The translations under genes and the position numbers were made by a program. Below are positions 1 through 9,196 of a stretch of 64,000 nt of DNA, piece by piece (position 1 is the stretch's first letter; the number at the start of each line of letters is the position of its first letter). Under the pieces are notes generated by a model that saw only the letters and a program-made list of their open reading frames with translations, did no database searches and was not told where the DNA came from. Source of the DNA: Burkholderiaceae bacterium (GTDB lineage: Bacteria; Pseudomonadota; Gammaproteobacteria; Burkholderiales; Burkholderiaceae_C); contig JAURWR010000001.1 in the NCBI GenBank assembly GCA_030654805.1, positions 1 through 64,000 of the forward strand. The letters run 5' to 3'.

Positions 1-59
1 AGGGGAACGTTTTTCTGGACTAACATGGCGGGATTGTCGAACATTTAGCGAGAACCCTC

Positions 60-545
60 ATGCCCTCTTTTGATACCGTTTGCGAAGCCAGCATGGTCGA
101 TGTGAAACACGCCATTGAAAACACCACCAAGGAAATCACCACCCGCTTTGACTTCAAGGGCACGCCGGCTGCCATCGAGCTCAAGGACAAGGAAATCACC
201 CTCATCGGCGACGCTGATTTTCAGCTCAGCCAAATCGAGGACATCCTGCGCAACAAGCTCACCAAGCGCAATGTCGACGTGCGTTTTCTGGACAAGGGCG
301 ACGTCCAAAAAATGGGCGGCGACAAGGTCAAGCAGGTCATCAAGGTGCGCGACGGCATTGAGACCGAACTGGGCAAAAAGATCCAGCGCATCATCAAGGA
401 CAGCAAGATCAAGGTGCAGGCGGCCATCCAGGACGGCAAGCTGCGCGTCAGCGGCACCAAGCGCGACGACCTGCAGGCCGCCATGGCGCTGATGCGCAAG
501 GAAATCACCGACATTCCGCTGAGCTTTGACAACTTCCGCGATTAA
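60..545 (+). CDS. yajQ: YajQ-family nucleotide (c-di-GMP)-binding protein
   Basis: The 161-aa product has the usual length and the conserved YajQ start (MPSFDTVCE, then a TRFDFKGT stretch near residue 30). Two tandem ferredoxin-like folds are expected. Members of this family bind RNA or nucleotides, and the Xanthomonas and Pseudomonas homologues are cyclic di-GMP receptors acting in the cytoplasm. The next gene encodes an HD-fold protein on the same strand, 21 to 36 bases downstream depending on its start, so the two may be cotranscribed. The family assignment is firm. The c-di-GMP role is by homology only. Confidence 0.95.
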   Translation: MPSFDTVCEASMVDVKHAIENTTKEITTRFDFKGTPAAIELKDKEITLIGDADFQLSQIEDILRNKLTKRNVDVRFLDKGDVQKMGGDKVKQVIKVRDGIETELGKKIQRIIKDSKIKVQAAIQDGKLRVSGTKRDDLQAAMALMRKEITDIPLSFDNFRD

Positions 546-566
546 TCAATCGGCTCACCAAGCCCC

Positions 567-1532
567 GTGAGCCGTTGCGCCATGAGTTTTACCCTGAAGT
601 CCGAGGACGAGTACGAAGACCTGCTGGGTCTGTGGTCCGACCTTGAATCGGGCCTGGGCATCGTCCTGAGCCATCCGCACAGCGTGCAACAGTTTGCACC
701 GCGTATTCAGCAGTACGACCGCTGGATGCAAAACCTGATCCAGTACGACACCGACGTGGCCTTGTACCTGCTGTTTCAACTGGCCGGCCACTCGCCCGTG
801 GGCTACAGCGCCTCCCACGCCCTGGTGTGTGGTGTCCTGTGTCATCTGCTTGCACAGGAAGTTCAACTGCCGGCGACCGAGCGCGACAGCCTGGTTCATG
901 CGGCCCTGACCATGAACATTGCCATGACCGGACTGCAGGACCAACTGGCCAACCAGCGCGGCCGTCCCACACCGGAGCAGGAGGTTGCCTTGCGCTCCCA
1001 TGAAGCGCGTGGCGCGGACCTGCTGCAAACGCTGGGTATCACCAATGCGCTCTGGCTGCAAACGGTGCAGCAGCACCATCAGGAGACAAGCTTGCATGCG
1101 GATCTGATGAGCGTGCCGCCGCCGCAGCGCCTGGTGCATATGCTGAACGTGGTTGACCGTTACGCTGCCATGATCAGCCCGCGGCAGTCGCGTGAAGGCC
1201 GTAGCGCAACAGAGTCCGCAAAAAGCATCGTCACAAGCAGCAACGCGCAAAACAACCAGGTGGGCCAGTTGCTGGTGCGCGTGGTGGGCCTGTTCCCACC
1301 CGGCACCTTTGTTCAGCTTGACAACGCCACCGTGGGTGTGGTCATGCGCCGCCGCCAGGACCTGAGCCCCGACGTGGCCATTGTTCTCAACGACAAAGGG
1401 CAACTGATGCGCCCGCCCAGCCTGCACACAAGCAGCAGCAATCCGGCCATCGCCGCAGCCCTGCCCGCATCAAAGGTTCGGGAACACTTGAACCACCACT
1501 TGATCCTGCAACTCGGCGCACACGCGGTCTAA
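567..1532 (+). CDS. HD-domain (HD-GYP-like) protein with degenerate catalytic motif
   Basis: The 321-aa cytoplasmic protein resembles HD-GYP/HDOD phosphohydrolases. A His-containing helix (SASHALVCG, near residue 85), a second helix and a late QQHHQ motif line up with that fold. The position expected to read HDxGK reads MNIAM, so the defining HD dyad is missing and catalysis is doubtful. The track start is GTG at 567. ATG at 582 (MSFTLKSED) is an equally good start. It follows the c-di-GMP receptor yajQ, so a sensing or adaptor role in c-di-GMP signalling is possible but is inference. Confidence 0.7.
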   Translation: MSRCAMSFTLKSEDEYEDLLGLWSDLESGLGIVLSHPHSVQQFAPRIQQYDRWMQNLIQYDTDVALYLLFQLAGHSPVGYSASHALVCGVLCHLLAQEVQLPATERDSLVHAALTMNIAMTGLQDQLANQRGRPTPEQEVALRSHEARGADLLQTLGITNALWLQTVQQHHQETSLHADLMSVPPPQRLVHMLNVVDRYAAMISPRQSREGRSATESAKSIVTSSNAQNNQVGQLLVRVVGLFPPGTFVQLDNATVGVVMRRRQDLSPDVAIVLNDKGQLMRPPSLHTSSSNPAIAAALPASKVREHLNHHLILQLGAHAV

Positions 1533-1534
1533 AC

Positions 1535-2017
1535 ATGCATGAACCCCGCTTGAACCGCGCCCTGCGTGAACTGTTCAGGGCCCAGCGCATTGCCAGCCTG
1601 GGCACGCTCAACACCGAGGGTGGGCCCTTTGTGTCAATGGTGCCGTTTGCCGTTGAGCCCAGCGCCGCCTGCCTCATCATTCACGTGAGTCTGCTGGCGC
1701 CGCACACGCGCAATTTGCTCACCAACCCAGCGGTGTCGGTGATGGTGATGCAGCCCGAAGTGGCGGGTGAACCAGTGCACGCCTTGCCACGTATTTCCAT
1801 GGACGGCAAAGCCGCGCGCCTGCAGCCTGAGAGTCCGAGCTGGCTGGCCGCGCGCCAAGCCTATCTGGAGCGTTTTCCCGAGGCCGAACCCATGACCCAA
1901 TTAGGTGATTTCAGCTTTGTGGCCATCTACCCCACGGCGGCACGCCAGGTGGCTGGTTTTGGCACCGCACGGCCGCTGGAAGCCGATGAACTCGCCGATG
2001 TGCTGCGCCCTTTGTAA
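1535..2017 (+). CDS. Pyridoxamine 5'-phosphate oxidase-like FMN/heme-binding split-barrel protein (HugZ-type)
   Basis: The 160-aa protein has a split-barrel fold signature: RIASLGTLNTEGGPFVSMVPF near the N-terminus and a FSFVAIYP strand near residue 125. This matches the FMN-binding/HugZ-like group of the pyridoxamine-phosphate-oxidase superfamily. Heme-degrading HugZ members carry an extra C-terminal DUF2470 domain of about 80 residues. That domain is absent here, so heme oxygenase activity should not be assumed. It starts 2 bases after the HD-protein stop, suggesting cotranscription. Confidence 0.8.
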   Translation: MHEPRLNRALRELFRAQRIASLGTLNTEGGPFVSMVPFAVEPSAACLIIHVSLLAPHTRNLLTNPAVSVMVMQPEVAGEPVHALPRISMDGKAARLQPESPSWLAARQAYLERFPEAEPMTQLGDFSFVAIYPTAARQVAGFGTARPLEADELADVLRPL

Positions 2018-2035
2018 ATTGCCAGCGGTCGCGTA

Positions 2036-2731
2036 TTAACCGTTGATGAACGCAACGATCATGCGTGCCACAGCCAGGCCGTCGTGGCCCTTGGCCAGGC
2101 TCTGGGTGAACTCGTGGTACTTCTCCTCGCCAAACATGGCGCGCCGCTTGTTGAGCAGAAAGGCACTGTAGTCTTCCACGAACTCGGGATGCGGTTGCAC
2201 GCAAAACACCTGACCATCGATGCCGAATGCCGCCACCGGGCAAAAGTCGCTGGTGGCCAACAGTTGGGTGCCGCTGGGCAACTCGAAAACCTGGTCCTGG
2301 TGGCTGGCCAGAAGCGCCACGGCTTCGCGACCCTGCGCAAGCTCCGGTGCCAGCCATTGGTAGGTCATGCGCCCGGCGCCCCAGCCTTGCGGTGCACGGC
2401 CCACTTTGGCACCCAGGCACAAGGCAATCAACTGGTGGCCGAAACACACACCGATCAGCTTCTTTTTGGCTTTTAACAGCGCTTGCACCTGGTCCTTGAG
2501 CGTCAGCACCCATGGCTCCTGCGAAAAGGCATCGGCCTTGCTGCCCGTGAGCAGCACCGCGTCATAGGCATCAAACGAAGCCGGGTACTCGCCCTTGACG
2601 GTGTTGAAAATGTCGAACCTGCCTTCGGCCCCCGTTTGGCGCAGCAAGCGCTCGAACATGGCACCGTAGCCGACATAGGTCGGCTCAACCGCCGGGTCCA
2701 GAAAGTCGTTGTCAAGAATGCAAAGTTTCAT
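2036..2731 (-). CDS. Class I glutamine amidotransferase-like protein
   Basis: The 231-aa protein has the class I amidotransferase nucleophile elbow (GVCFGHQ, Cys near residue 95) and the catalytic His-Glu pair (QPHPEF, near residue 180). It resembles stand-alone GMP-synthase-like GATases that hydrolyse glutamine or gamma-glutamyl compounds. No synthase domain is attached. The start codon overlaps the stop of plsY as ATGA, so translation is probably coupled to plsY. The real substrate cannot be told from sequence. Confidence 0.87.
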   Translation of the reverse strand: MKLCILDNDFLDPAVEPTYVGYGAMFERLLRQTGAEGRFDIFNTVKGEYPASFDAYDAVLLTGSKADAFSQEPWVLTLKDQVQALLKAKKKLIGVCFGHQLIALCLGAKVGRAPQGWGAGRMTYQWLAPELAQGREAVALLASHQDQVFELPSGTQLLATSDFCPVAAFGIDGQVFCVQPHPEFVEDYSAFLLNKRRAMFGEEKYHEFTQSLAKGHDGLAVARMIVAFING

Positions 2732-3468
2732 GGACGATCGTTTTTAGTGTGTGATTTTTGATCGGTGTGGGGCGGATGCCGATGACCATGCTTGGCGTGG
2801 CCCTGCGCATGGGCGTGCACCACCGTCGCGGTGCCAGCTTTTTTGCCCAGCTTGGATTCCGTCCCCTTGATCAGGCGGTTGATGTTTTCGGCATGGCGGT
2901 AAAGCAAAAACAGCGACATCACGGCCACACACAAGGCCACGCTCGTGCTCATGATCCACAGCCCACCGTCACCCAGGACATACACCACCGGCACCAGCAG
3001 CGCTGCCGTTATGGAGGCCAGCGACGAGTAGCGAAACACCACAGCCATCAGCAGCCAGATTAAGGCCGTAACCAGCCCCAGCCAGCCGCTGAAACCCAGC
3101 AGCACGCCCAGGGCCGTGGCCACACCCTTGCCACCGGCAAACCTGAAGAACACCGGGAACACATGACCCAAAAACGCGGCCAGACCGACCAGCGCCAGGG
3201 TGCCATCACCCAGCCCGTACGCCGGGCCGTACCACTTGACCAGCAGCAGCGGCAGCCAGCCCTTGGCCACATCGAGCAGCAGCGTCAGGATGGCCGCCGC
3301 CTTGCTGCCGGAGCGCAGTACATTGGTGGCGCCTGGATTTTTGCTGCCAAAGGTGCGCGGGTCACTCAGGCCCATGACCCGGCTGACAATGACCGCAAAC
3401 GACAGCGACCCGATCAGGTAGCCGGCCAAGACCGCCAACAGCGGTAAAAAACTCTTGATGGATTCCAA
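2728..3468 (-). CDS. plsY: Glycerol-3-phosphate acyltransferase PlsY
   Basis: This membrane enzyme transfers the acyl group from acyl-phosphate to glycerol-3-phosphate, the first step of phospholipid synthesis. The 246-aa product has several transmembrane segments and the three PlsY motifs: GSLSFAV near residue 21, SKNPGATN near residue 42 and AGGKGVAT near residue 111. The C-terminus after about residue 210 is an unusual hydrophilic His-rich tail (HAHAQGHAKHGH) beyond the normal end of about 200 residues. The tail may bind metal or may be neutral. The downstream amidotransferase overlaps it by 4 bases. Confidence 0.95.
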   Translation of the reverse strand: MESIKSFLPLLAVLAGYLIGSLSFAVIVSRVMGLSDPRTFGSKNPGATNVLRSGSKAAAILTLLLDVAKGWLPLLLVKWYGPAYGLGDGTLALVGLAAFLGHVFPVFFRFAGGKGVATALGVLLGFSGWLGLVTALIWLLMAVVFRYSSLASITAALLVPVVYVLGDGGLWIMSTSVALCVAVMSLFLLYRHAENINRLIKGTESKLGKKAGTATVVHAHAQGHAKHGHRHPPHTDQKSHTKNDRP

Positions 3469-3521
3469 ATCAACTCCTGGTGACCCAAGGGTTTGGGTGC
3501 AATGGCGCTATTTTGCCAGTG

Positions 3522-4016
3522 TCAGCTCAACGCCTCAGCCAGCGCACACTGCACTGGTCTGGCACCCAGCAGCGCCACACAAAGCTGTGGGTCAATGCCC
3601 ACCAGATAACCGCGCCGCCCACCGTTTATCAAAATTTTGGGCAACTCCAGAATGGTCGACTCGATGTAGACCAGCATGGTGCGTCGCGTACCAAAAGGCG
3701 AGGTGCCACCCACCAGATAACCACTGTGCCGATTCGCCACTTCCGGCGCGCAGGGCTCGACCGACTTGGCCCCGATCTGACGCGCCAGGTTTTTCGTCGA
3801 CACCTTGCGGTTGCCATGCATCAACACCACCAGCGGCTTGGCATCCTGATCCTGCATGATGAGAGTTTTGACCACCGCGTAGGGGTCCCAGCCCAACTCA
3901 GAGGCACTGTGTAGCGCCCCGCCATGCGCCAGATAGTCGTAAGGGTGCTCGGTAAAGACCACCTTGCTGTCCCTGAGGAACTGGGTGGCCGGGGTCAGAC
4001 TGACGTGCTTGACCAT
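3522..4016 (-). CDS. ybaK: YbaK/EbsC-family Cys-tRNA(Pro) deacylase
   Basis: This 164-aa trans-editing protein hydrolyses Cys mischarged onto tRNA-Pro. Family features include the KTLIMQD strand and the conserved GGTSPFGTR loop, followed by the GRRGYLVGIDP segment. I chose ATG at 4016 (MVKHVSLTP). The open frame runs further upstream to 4214, but that part is encoded by an intergenic palindromic repeat and does not look like protein. Confidence 0.92.
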   Translation of the reverse strand: MVKHVSLTPATQFLRDSKVVFTEHPYDYLAHGGALHSASELGWDPYAVVKTLIMQDQDAKPLVVLMHGNRKVSTKNLARQIGAKSVEPCAPEVANRHSGYLVGGTSPFGTRRTMLVYIESTILELPKILINGGRRGYLVGIDPQLCVALLGARPVQCALAEALS

Positions 4017-4048
4017 GGTGAACTCTGTGTAGTAATAGGCTATTAATT

Positions 4049-4124
4049 CGTCATTGCGAGGAGCGCCAGCGACGCGGCAATCCAGAACCCATGGATCGCC
4101 ACGTCCTTCGTCCTCGTGATGACG
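4049..4124. repeat. REP-like dispersed palindromic intergenic repeat
   Basis: The stretch begins CGTCATTGCGAGGAGCG and ends with CGTCCTCGTGATGACG, which is close to the reverse complement of its beginning. Internally GGCAATCCA is matched by TGGATCGCC. The same family ('cgtcattgcgaggagcg...cggcaatcca') is a familiar dispersed repeat between genes in many proteobacteria. It sits between the stop of the aldo-keto reductase gene and the start of ybaK. It may act as a hairpin in the transcript. Confidence 0.75.
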
Positions 4125-4131
4125 GTCTGAA

Positions 4132-5196
4132 TTATTGCGCCGGGTCGCGTATTTCCCAGCGCAGCGCGTCGATGGCCTTGAGCACCTCATCGGATAGCGT
4201 GGTGCCCCAGACATCCAGGCATTCGTCCAATTGGACCACCGAGGTCACGCCAATGATGGTGCTGGCCACTTGCCATTTGGTATAGCAAAACGCCAGCGCC
4301 AGTTGCAGCGGCGTCAGGCCATGCTCTCGCGCCAGCGCGCTGTAGCGCCGGGCCGCCGCCAGGGCCGCCGGGCGGCCCCAGCGCTGCTTGCGGCTCGACT
4401 CAAATTTTGTCAATCGGGCTTCAGGCGATGTGCCTGGCCCAGTCAGGCCGGTGGCATCGTATTTGCCCGTGAGCAAGCCGAAGGATAACGGCGAATAAGC
4501 CAGCAGCGACACATCCAGGCGCTGCAGAGTTTCATCCAATGCATTTTCAACGCTGCGGTTGAGCAGGCTGTAGCCGTTTTGCACCGTGGCCACGCGGGGC
4601 AAGCCGTATTGCTCGGCCAGGCGCACAAACTCGTGTACGCCATACGGCGTTTCGTTGGACAAGCCCACGGCGCGCACCTTGCCCGCCTGCACCAACTGGT
4701 GCAGGGCCTCCAACTGGGCGTGGATGGACGTGCCCTCACCGCCACTGGCAGGGTGGTAATAGATGCCGCCAAACATGGGCACACTGCGCACCGGCCAGTG
4801 GATCTGGTACAGGTCGATCACTTCGGTTTGCAGGCGCTTCAGACTGCCATCACAGGCTTCCAGAATGTCCTTGCCCGTGAGATCCGGACTGCCGCCACGG
4901 ATCCACGACATGTTCCGCGACGGGCCCGCCACCTTGGTTGCCAGCACCAGCTTTTGCCGCGCGCCAGGGCGTTTGCCGAGCCAGTTGCCGATGATTTTCT
5001 CGGTGGCGTTGAAGGTTTCCGCGCGCGGCGGCACGGCGTACATTTCGGCCGTGTCGATAAAGTTGACACCACGCTCCAGCGAACGGTCCAGGATGTCGAA
5101 AGCGGTGGCTTCATCGACCTGCTCGCCAAAGGTCATGGTGCCCAGGCAGATGGGAGTGACATGGAGGTCGCTTTGACCGAGTTGAATGGTTTTCAT
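4132..5196 (-). CDS. NADP(H)-dependent aldo-keto reductase (Tas-like)
   Basis: The 354-aa TIM-barrel oxidoreductase has the catalytic tetrad motifs: FIDTAEMY (Asp/Tyr, near residue 50), LATKV (Lys) and YQIHWP (His, near residue 132). The N-terminus MKTIQLGQSDLHVTPICLGTM and the overall length match the Tas subgroup. It reduces aldehydes or ketones in the cytosol, but the substrate is unknown. It stands alone on the minus strand, upstream of ybaK. Confidence 0.93.
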   Translation of the reverse strand: MKTIQLGQSDLHVTPICLGTMTFGEQVDEATAFDILDRSLERGVNFIDTAEMYAVPPRAETFNATEKIIGNWLGKRPGARQKLVLATKVAGPSRNMSWIRGGSPDLTGKDILEACDGSLKRLQTEVIDLYQIHWPVRSVPMFGGIYYHPASGGEGTSIHAQLEALHQLVQAGKVRAVGLSNETPYGVHEFVRLAEQYGLPRVATVQNGYSLLNRSVENALDETLQRLDVSLLAYSPLSFGLLTGKYDATGLTGPGTSPEARLTKFESSRKQRWGRPAALAAARRYSALAREHGLTPLQLALAFCYTKWQVASTIIGVTSVVQLDECLDVWGTTLSDEVLKAIDALRWEIRDPAQ

Positions 5197-5241
5197 GCGT
5201 CATTTCAATAAAAAAAAGGCCTTGCAGCCGATTTTTATAGT

Positions 5242-7107
5242 TTACGGGTTTGTCGCGGTGGCGGCTGTCGCCATGAGCGCAAGCGCACGCGCCTCTTCCT
5301 GCAGCCGCAACACGCGGCGCTGCACCTTGCCGGTGGTGGTCATGGGCAGGGCGTCCAGGAACTCGATTTCCTTGGGGTATTCATAAGGGGCCAGTTTGTC
5401 CTTGACGTGCACTTGCAGTTGTTCAATCAAGTCAGCCTCAAACTGGTGCAGGGTTCCTGGGTAGTTGGCGCGGGCCGCCACAAAATCGGACGACAGCACC
5501 ACATAAGCCTTGACCACCGCACCCCGCGCCGCATCGGGCTTGGGCACCACGGCCACGTTGGCCACGGCCGGGTGCTTGACCAGGCAGTTCTCGATCTCGC
5601 CGGGACCAATGCGGTAACCTGCGGCCTTGAACACGTCATCACTGCGGCCCTGATACCACAGGTAACCGGCAGCATCGCGACTGGCCAGGTCACCGGTACG
5701 GCACCAGTCGCCGGTGAACTTGGCCTCGGTCGAGGCCTCGTTTTTCCAGTAGCCCAAAAAGAAGACGGGGTCTGGCTGGCCATGCACGTCAAAGCGGTTG
5801 ACGGCCACATCGCCCACCTCCCCTGCTGCGCACTCAAGACCCGCGTCGTCAATCACCGCCAGCCGGTGGCCAGGGTAGCCCATGCCCATGCTGCCGGGCT
5901 TGGGCGGCCATAAGGCGGCGCAATTGCCGACGATGTAATTGATCTCGGTCTGGCCAAACATCTCGTTGACAGTCACGCCCAGTTGCGACTGGCAGTAATC
6001 GAACACCGCGTCACCCACCGCTTCGCCAGCACTCATGATGGCTTGTAGCTTGAGGTCGAACTGCGCATGGACGGTCTGGCCAGGCTTGCCAGGGTAAGCT
6101 TTCATCATGGCTTTGAGCGCCGTGGGAAACAGGAAAGTGTGTGTCACGCCAAAGTCGCGCAGCAACTCCAGCGCGGCTTGCGGGCTGAAGCGGCCGTTGA
6201 AAGCCACGATCGGGCGGCCAAAATAAAGCGAGGGCAGCAGCGCGTCCATCAGGCCACCGGTCCAGGCCCAGTCGGCGGGGCTCCAGAACACCGCCTCAGA
6301 ACCCGTCGGCAGGTGACCGGGTTGGCTCAACTGCCGCAAACCGTCCACAGGCGGCGTGGCCACCTCAAAACCGAACCAGTTCTGGCTGCACAAAAATCCG
6401 GTCAGATTGCCGATGAGCGCCTGATGTGGAATCAGCGCGCCTTTCGGGTTGCCAGTGGTGCCGCTGGTGTAGATCAGGATCGCTGGCGCTTCAGCGCGCG
6501 TGGTCACCAGGTCAAACTTTTCACTGGCGCCGTCCAGCGCCTGCGCATAAGTTATATCGGCCAGCGACTGGGCATCAGACTCAAGCCCAACACCGATCAC
6601 TTGGCGCAGCGCCGGGCAATGGGCACGCACCGCCTGCACATGGGCCAGGGTCTGGACGTCACCAATCGCCACCACAGCCTCGCTGTCCCGCAAGCGAAAT
6701 TCAAGCGCCTCCGGGCCAAACAGTTGCGACAGCGGCATGGCCACGGCACCCATTTGCAGCACGGCCATGTAGGCCACCGCGGTCTCGAAGCGCTGCGGCA
6801 ACACAATGGCCACCCGGTCACCCGGCCGCACCCCCAGGCCGGTCAACACATTGGCCAGGCGGTTGGCCTGGTCCAGCAACTCTGCGAACGAATAGGAACG
6901 GCTTGCCGCACCCGGCTGCCAGCTGTGAACCGCAATAGCCATTGCGGCCCCTGGCCGCGCCGCCCAGCGCGCACAACAGGCCTGCGCCATGTTGAATTGC
7001 TCAGGCACCTGCCAGGTGAAGGCGCTTTGCAGCCCGGCGTAAGCGGGTGGCAGGCCCCAGGCATGAAGGCTGCCGGCGGGTTTGTCGCTGGCTTGACTGA
7101 CTGACAT
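5242..7107 (-). CDS. AMP-binding acyl-CoA synthetase (medium-chain/ACSM-like)
   Basis: This ANL-superfamily enzyme activates a carboxylic acid to an acyl-CoA via acyl-AMP. The start at 7107 (MSVSQASD) has an AGGAGA ribosome site just upstream and gives 621 aa. Motifs are the P-loop-like TSGTTGNPKG (near residue 220), the A8 hinge GRSDDVFKAAGYRIGPGEIE (near residue 500) and the C-terminal lysine in TTGKVQRR (near residue 595). The overall pattern is closest to acetyl/medium-chain ACSM-type ligases. The 5' end overlaps the divergent hydrolase frame by a few bases, so the two share a promoter region. Confidence 0.9.
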   Translation of the reverse strand: MSVSQASDKPAGSLHAWGLPPAYAGLQSAFTWQVPEQFNMAQACCARWAARPGAAMAIAVHSWQPGAASRSYSFAELLDQANRLANVLTGLGVRPGDRVAIVLPQRFETAVAYMAVLQMGAVAMPLSQLFGPEALEFRLRDSEAVVAIGDVQTLAHVQAVRAHCPALRQVIGVGLESDAQSLADITYAQALDGASEKFDLVTTRAEAPAILIYTSGTTGNPKGALIPHQALIGNLTGFLCSQNWFGFEVATPPVDGLRQLSQPGHLPTGSEAVFWSPADWAWTGGLMDALLPSLYFGRPIVAFNGRFSPQAALELLRDFGVTHTFLFPTALKAMMKAYPGKPGQTVHAQFDLKLQAIMSAGEAVGDAVFDYCQSQLGVTVNEMFGQTEINYIVGNCAALWPPKPGSMGMGYPGHRLAVIDDAGLECAAGEVGDVAVNRFDVHGQPDPVFFLGYWKNEASTEAKFTGDWCRTGDLASRDAAGYLWYQGRSDDVFKAAGYRIGPGEIENCLVKHPAVANVAVVPKPDAARGAVVKAYVVLSSDFVAARANYPGTLHQFEADLIEQLQVHVKDKLAPYEYPKEIEFLDALPMTTTGKVQRRVLRLQEEARALALMATAATATNP

Positions 7108-7120
7108 GCGATGTCTCCTT

Positions 7121-8035
7121 ATGATGGGCCAAATGTACCAAGTCAAAAGAATTTCCCATAGCGAGTTTGTCCCTATACGCCAGCTCAATTACCACGTACG
7201 CTGCTGGGGCCAACCCAGACCTGGCATAACGCCGCTGGTGCTGCTGCACGGCTGGATGGACGTGGCAGCCAGCTTCCAGTTTGTGGTCGATGCCATGTCC
7301 CAGGACCACGTCATCATCGCCCCCGACTGGCGCGGCTTTGGTTTGACCCAGTCTGGTGGCGCTGACGCGTTCTGGTTTCCCGATTACCTGGCCGACCTGG
7401 ACGCCCTGCTGGACCACTATGCACCGGGCCAGAGCGTCAACCTGGTCGGCCACAGCATGGGCGGCAACGTGGCCATGATCTACGCCGGGGTGCGGCCCGA
7501 GCGGGTGCGCCGGCTGATCAATCTGGAGGGCTTCGGCTTGCCTGACACCGTGCCGACGCAAGCCCCTGCACGTCTGACACAGTGGATGACTGAGGTCAAG
7601 CAGTTCCACCTTGGCGCCATGAAACTCAAGACCTACGACTCGCTAGCAGCCGTGGCTGCGCGTTTGGCTAAAAACAATCGCTACTTGAGCATGGACAAGG
7701 CACGTTGGCTCGCAAACCACTGGTCGGCAGAAATCGCGCCCGGCCAATGGACGATTTTGGGCGAAGCAGCCCACAAAATCACCAGTGCCCATCTCTACCG
7801 GGTCGATGAGGTGCTGGCAATTTATCGCCTGATTAGCGCCCCGACCCTGATGGTGGAGGCAGCGGACGACAGCATGACCGCTTGGTGGCGCGGTCAATTT
7901 ACCTTGGCTCAACACCACGAACGGCTTAAATCAGTGGCGCATGTAGAAACCGTGACCGTGCCGGACTGCGGCCACATGCTGCACCATGACCAGCCACAAG
8001 CTGTGGCTGAGTTGCTGGAGCGTTTCACTCGTTAG
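7121..8035 (+). CDS. Alpha/beta-fold hydrolase
   Basis: The protein has the alpha/beta-hydrolase core: the HGWMDV oxyanion segment near the N-terminus, the nucleophile elbow GHSMGGN and a C-terminal CGHMLHHD containing the catalytic His. The open frame reaches back to 7106, inside the divergent acyl-CoA synthetase. In-frame ATGs at 7121, 7124 and 7133 are likelier starts; I give the first, which makes about 304 aa. It is divergent from an acyl-CoA ligase, so a thioesterase or ester hydrolase role in the same pathway is plausible but unproven. Confidence 0.87.
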   Translation: MMGQMYQVKRISHSEFVPIRQLNYHVRCWGQPRPGITPLVLLHGWMDVAASFQFVVDAMSQDHVIIAPDWRGFGLTQSGGADAFWFPDYLADLDALLDHYAPGQSVNLVGHSMGGNVAMIYAGVRPERVRRLINLEGFGLPDTVPTQAPARLTQWMTEVKQFHLGAMKLKTYDSLAAVAARLAKNNRYLSMDKARWLANHWSAEIAPGQWTILGEAAHKITSAHLYRVDEVLAIYRLISAPTLMVEAADDSMTAWWRGQFTLAQHHERLKSVAHVETVTVPDCGHMLHHDQPQAVAELLERFTR

Positions 8036-8091
8036 CCCGGCATGAGAAAATAGCGGGTTATTGACAGACCAACCCCTTTAGGACCCGCATC

Positions 8092-9196
8092 ATGGAAGCA
8101 GAACGCATCAACGCCCTAGGCACCCAACTCGCCGATTTGACCGCCCGTACCCTCGAATTACGGGGGTATCTTTGACTACGATGCCAAATTTGAACGCCTG
8201 AGAACCGTCAACGCCTCGCTCGAAGACCCCACGGTCTGGAACGACCCCAAGCGCGCCCAGGAGCTGGGCCGCGAGAAAAAGGCGCTCGACGGCGTGGTCG
8301 TCACCATCAGCGAACTGGAAAGCGAACTCTCTGACAACACCGAGTTGTTCGAGATGAGCAAAGAAGAAGGCGACGAAGCCGGTCTGATCCACATCGAAAC
8401 CGACGCCGCCAAGCTCGAAGAGATCGTCAAGGGTCTGGAGTTCCGCCGCATGTTCAACAACCCGGCCGATCCGCTGAACTGTTTTGTCGACATCCAGGCC
8501 GGCGCCGGCGGCACCGAGGCCTGCGACTGGGCCAGCATGCTGCTGCGCCAGTACCTGCGCTACTGCGAGCGCAAGGGCTTCAAGACCGAGATCGAGGACG
8601 AAACCCCGGGCGACACCGCCGGCATCAAGGGCGCGTCGTTCAAGGTCGAGGGCGAATACGCCTTTGGCCTGCTGCGCACCGAGACCGGCGTGCACCGGCT
8701 GGTTCGCAAGAGTCCGTTTGACTCGTCGGGCGGACGCCACACCAGCTTTGCCAGCGTGTTTGTCTACCCCGAGATTGACGACTCGATCGAGATCAACATC
8801 AACCCCAGCGACGTGCGCACAGACACCTACCGGGCCAGTGGCGCGGGCGGCCAGCACATCAACAAAACCGACTCGGCGGTGCGCCTGACCCACCTTCCCA
8901 CCGGCATCGTGGTGCAGTGCCAGGACGGCCGCAGCCAGCATGGCAACCGCGACATCGCCTGGAAACGCCTGCGCTCCAAGCTCTACGACTTCGAGTTACG
9001 CAAGCAGCAGGAAGAACAGCAAAAGCTTGAAGACGGCAAGACCGACGTGGGTTGGGGCCACCAGATTCGCTCTTATGTGCTGGACAACAGCCGCATCAAG
9101 GACTTGCGCACCAACTACGAAACCTCGGCCACGCAAAAGGTGCTCGACGGCGACCTGGACCCATTCATCGAAGCCTCGTTGAAGCAAGGCGTCTGA
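8092..9196 (+). CDS. prfB: Peptide chain release factor 2 (programmed +1 frameshift)
   Basis: RF2 ends translation at UGA and UAA. The gene is in two frames. Codons 1-27 run from ATG 8092 to CTT 8170-8172, followed by in-frame TGA at 8173-8175. Reading then slips +1 to GAC at 8174 and continues to 9196, giving 367 aa. The second part carries [10 protein letters not shown] (the RF2 stop-recognition SPF tripeptide) and GGQ (near residue 252), which triggers peptidyl-tRNA hydrolysis. The next gene starts inside its stop codon (TGATG). Confidence 0.97.
8161..8175 (+). promoter_or_regulatory. prfB +1 frameshift site
   Basis: CGGGGGTATCTTTGAC (8161-8176) contains an internal Shine-Dalgarno-like GGGGG, the slippery CTT codon and the in-frame TGA followed by C. 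It matches the classic RF2 autoregulatory site, where low RF2 favours the shift. Confidence 0.97.

Noticed and set aside
555-1427. Long minus-strand frame opposite the HD protein
   Set aside because: Shadow of the plus-strand gene; composition follows the antisense codon pattern and no motif is seen.
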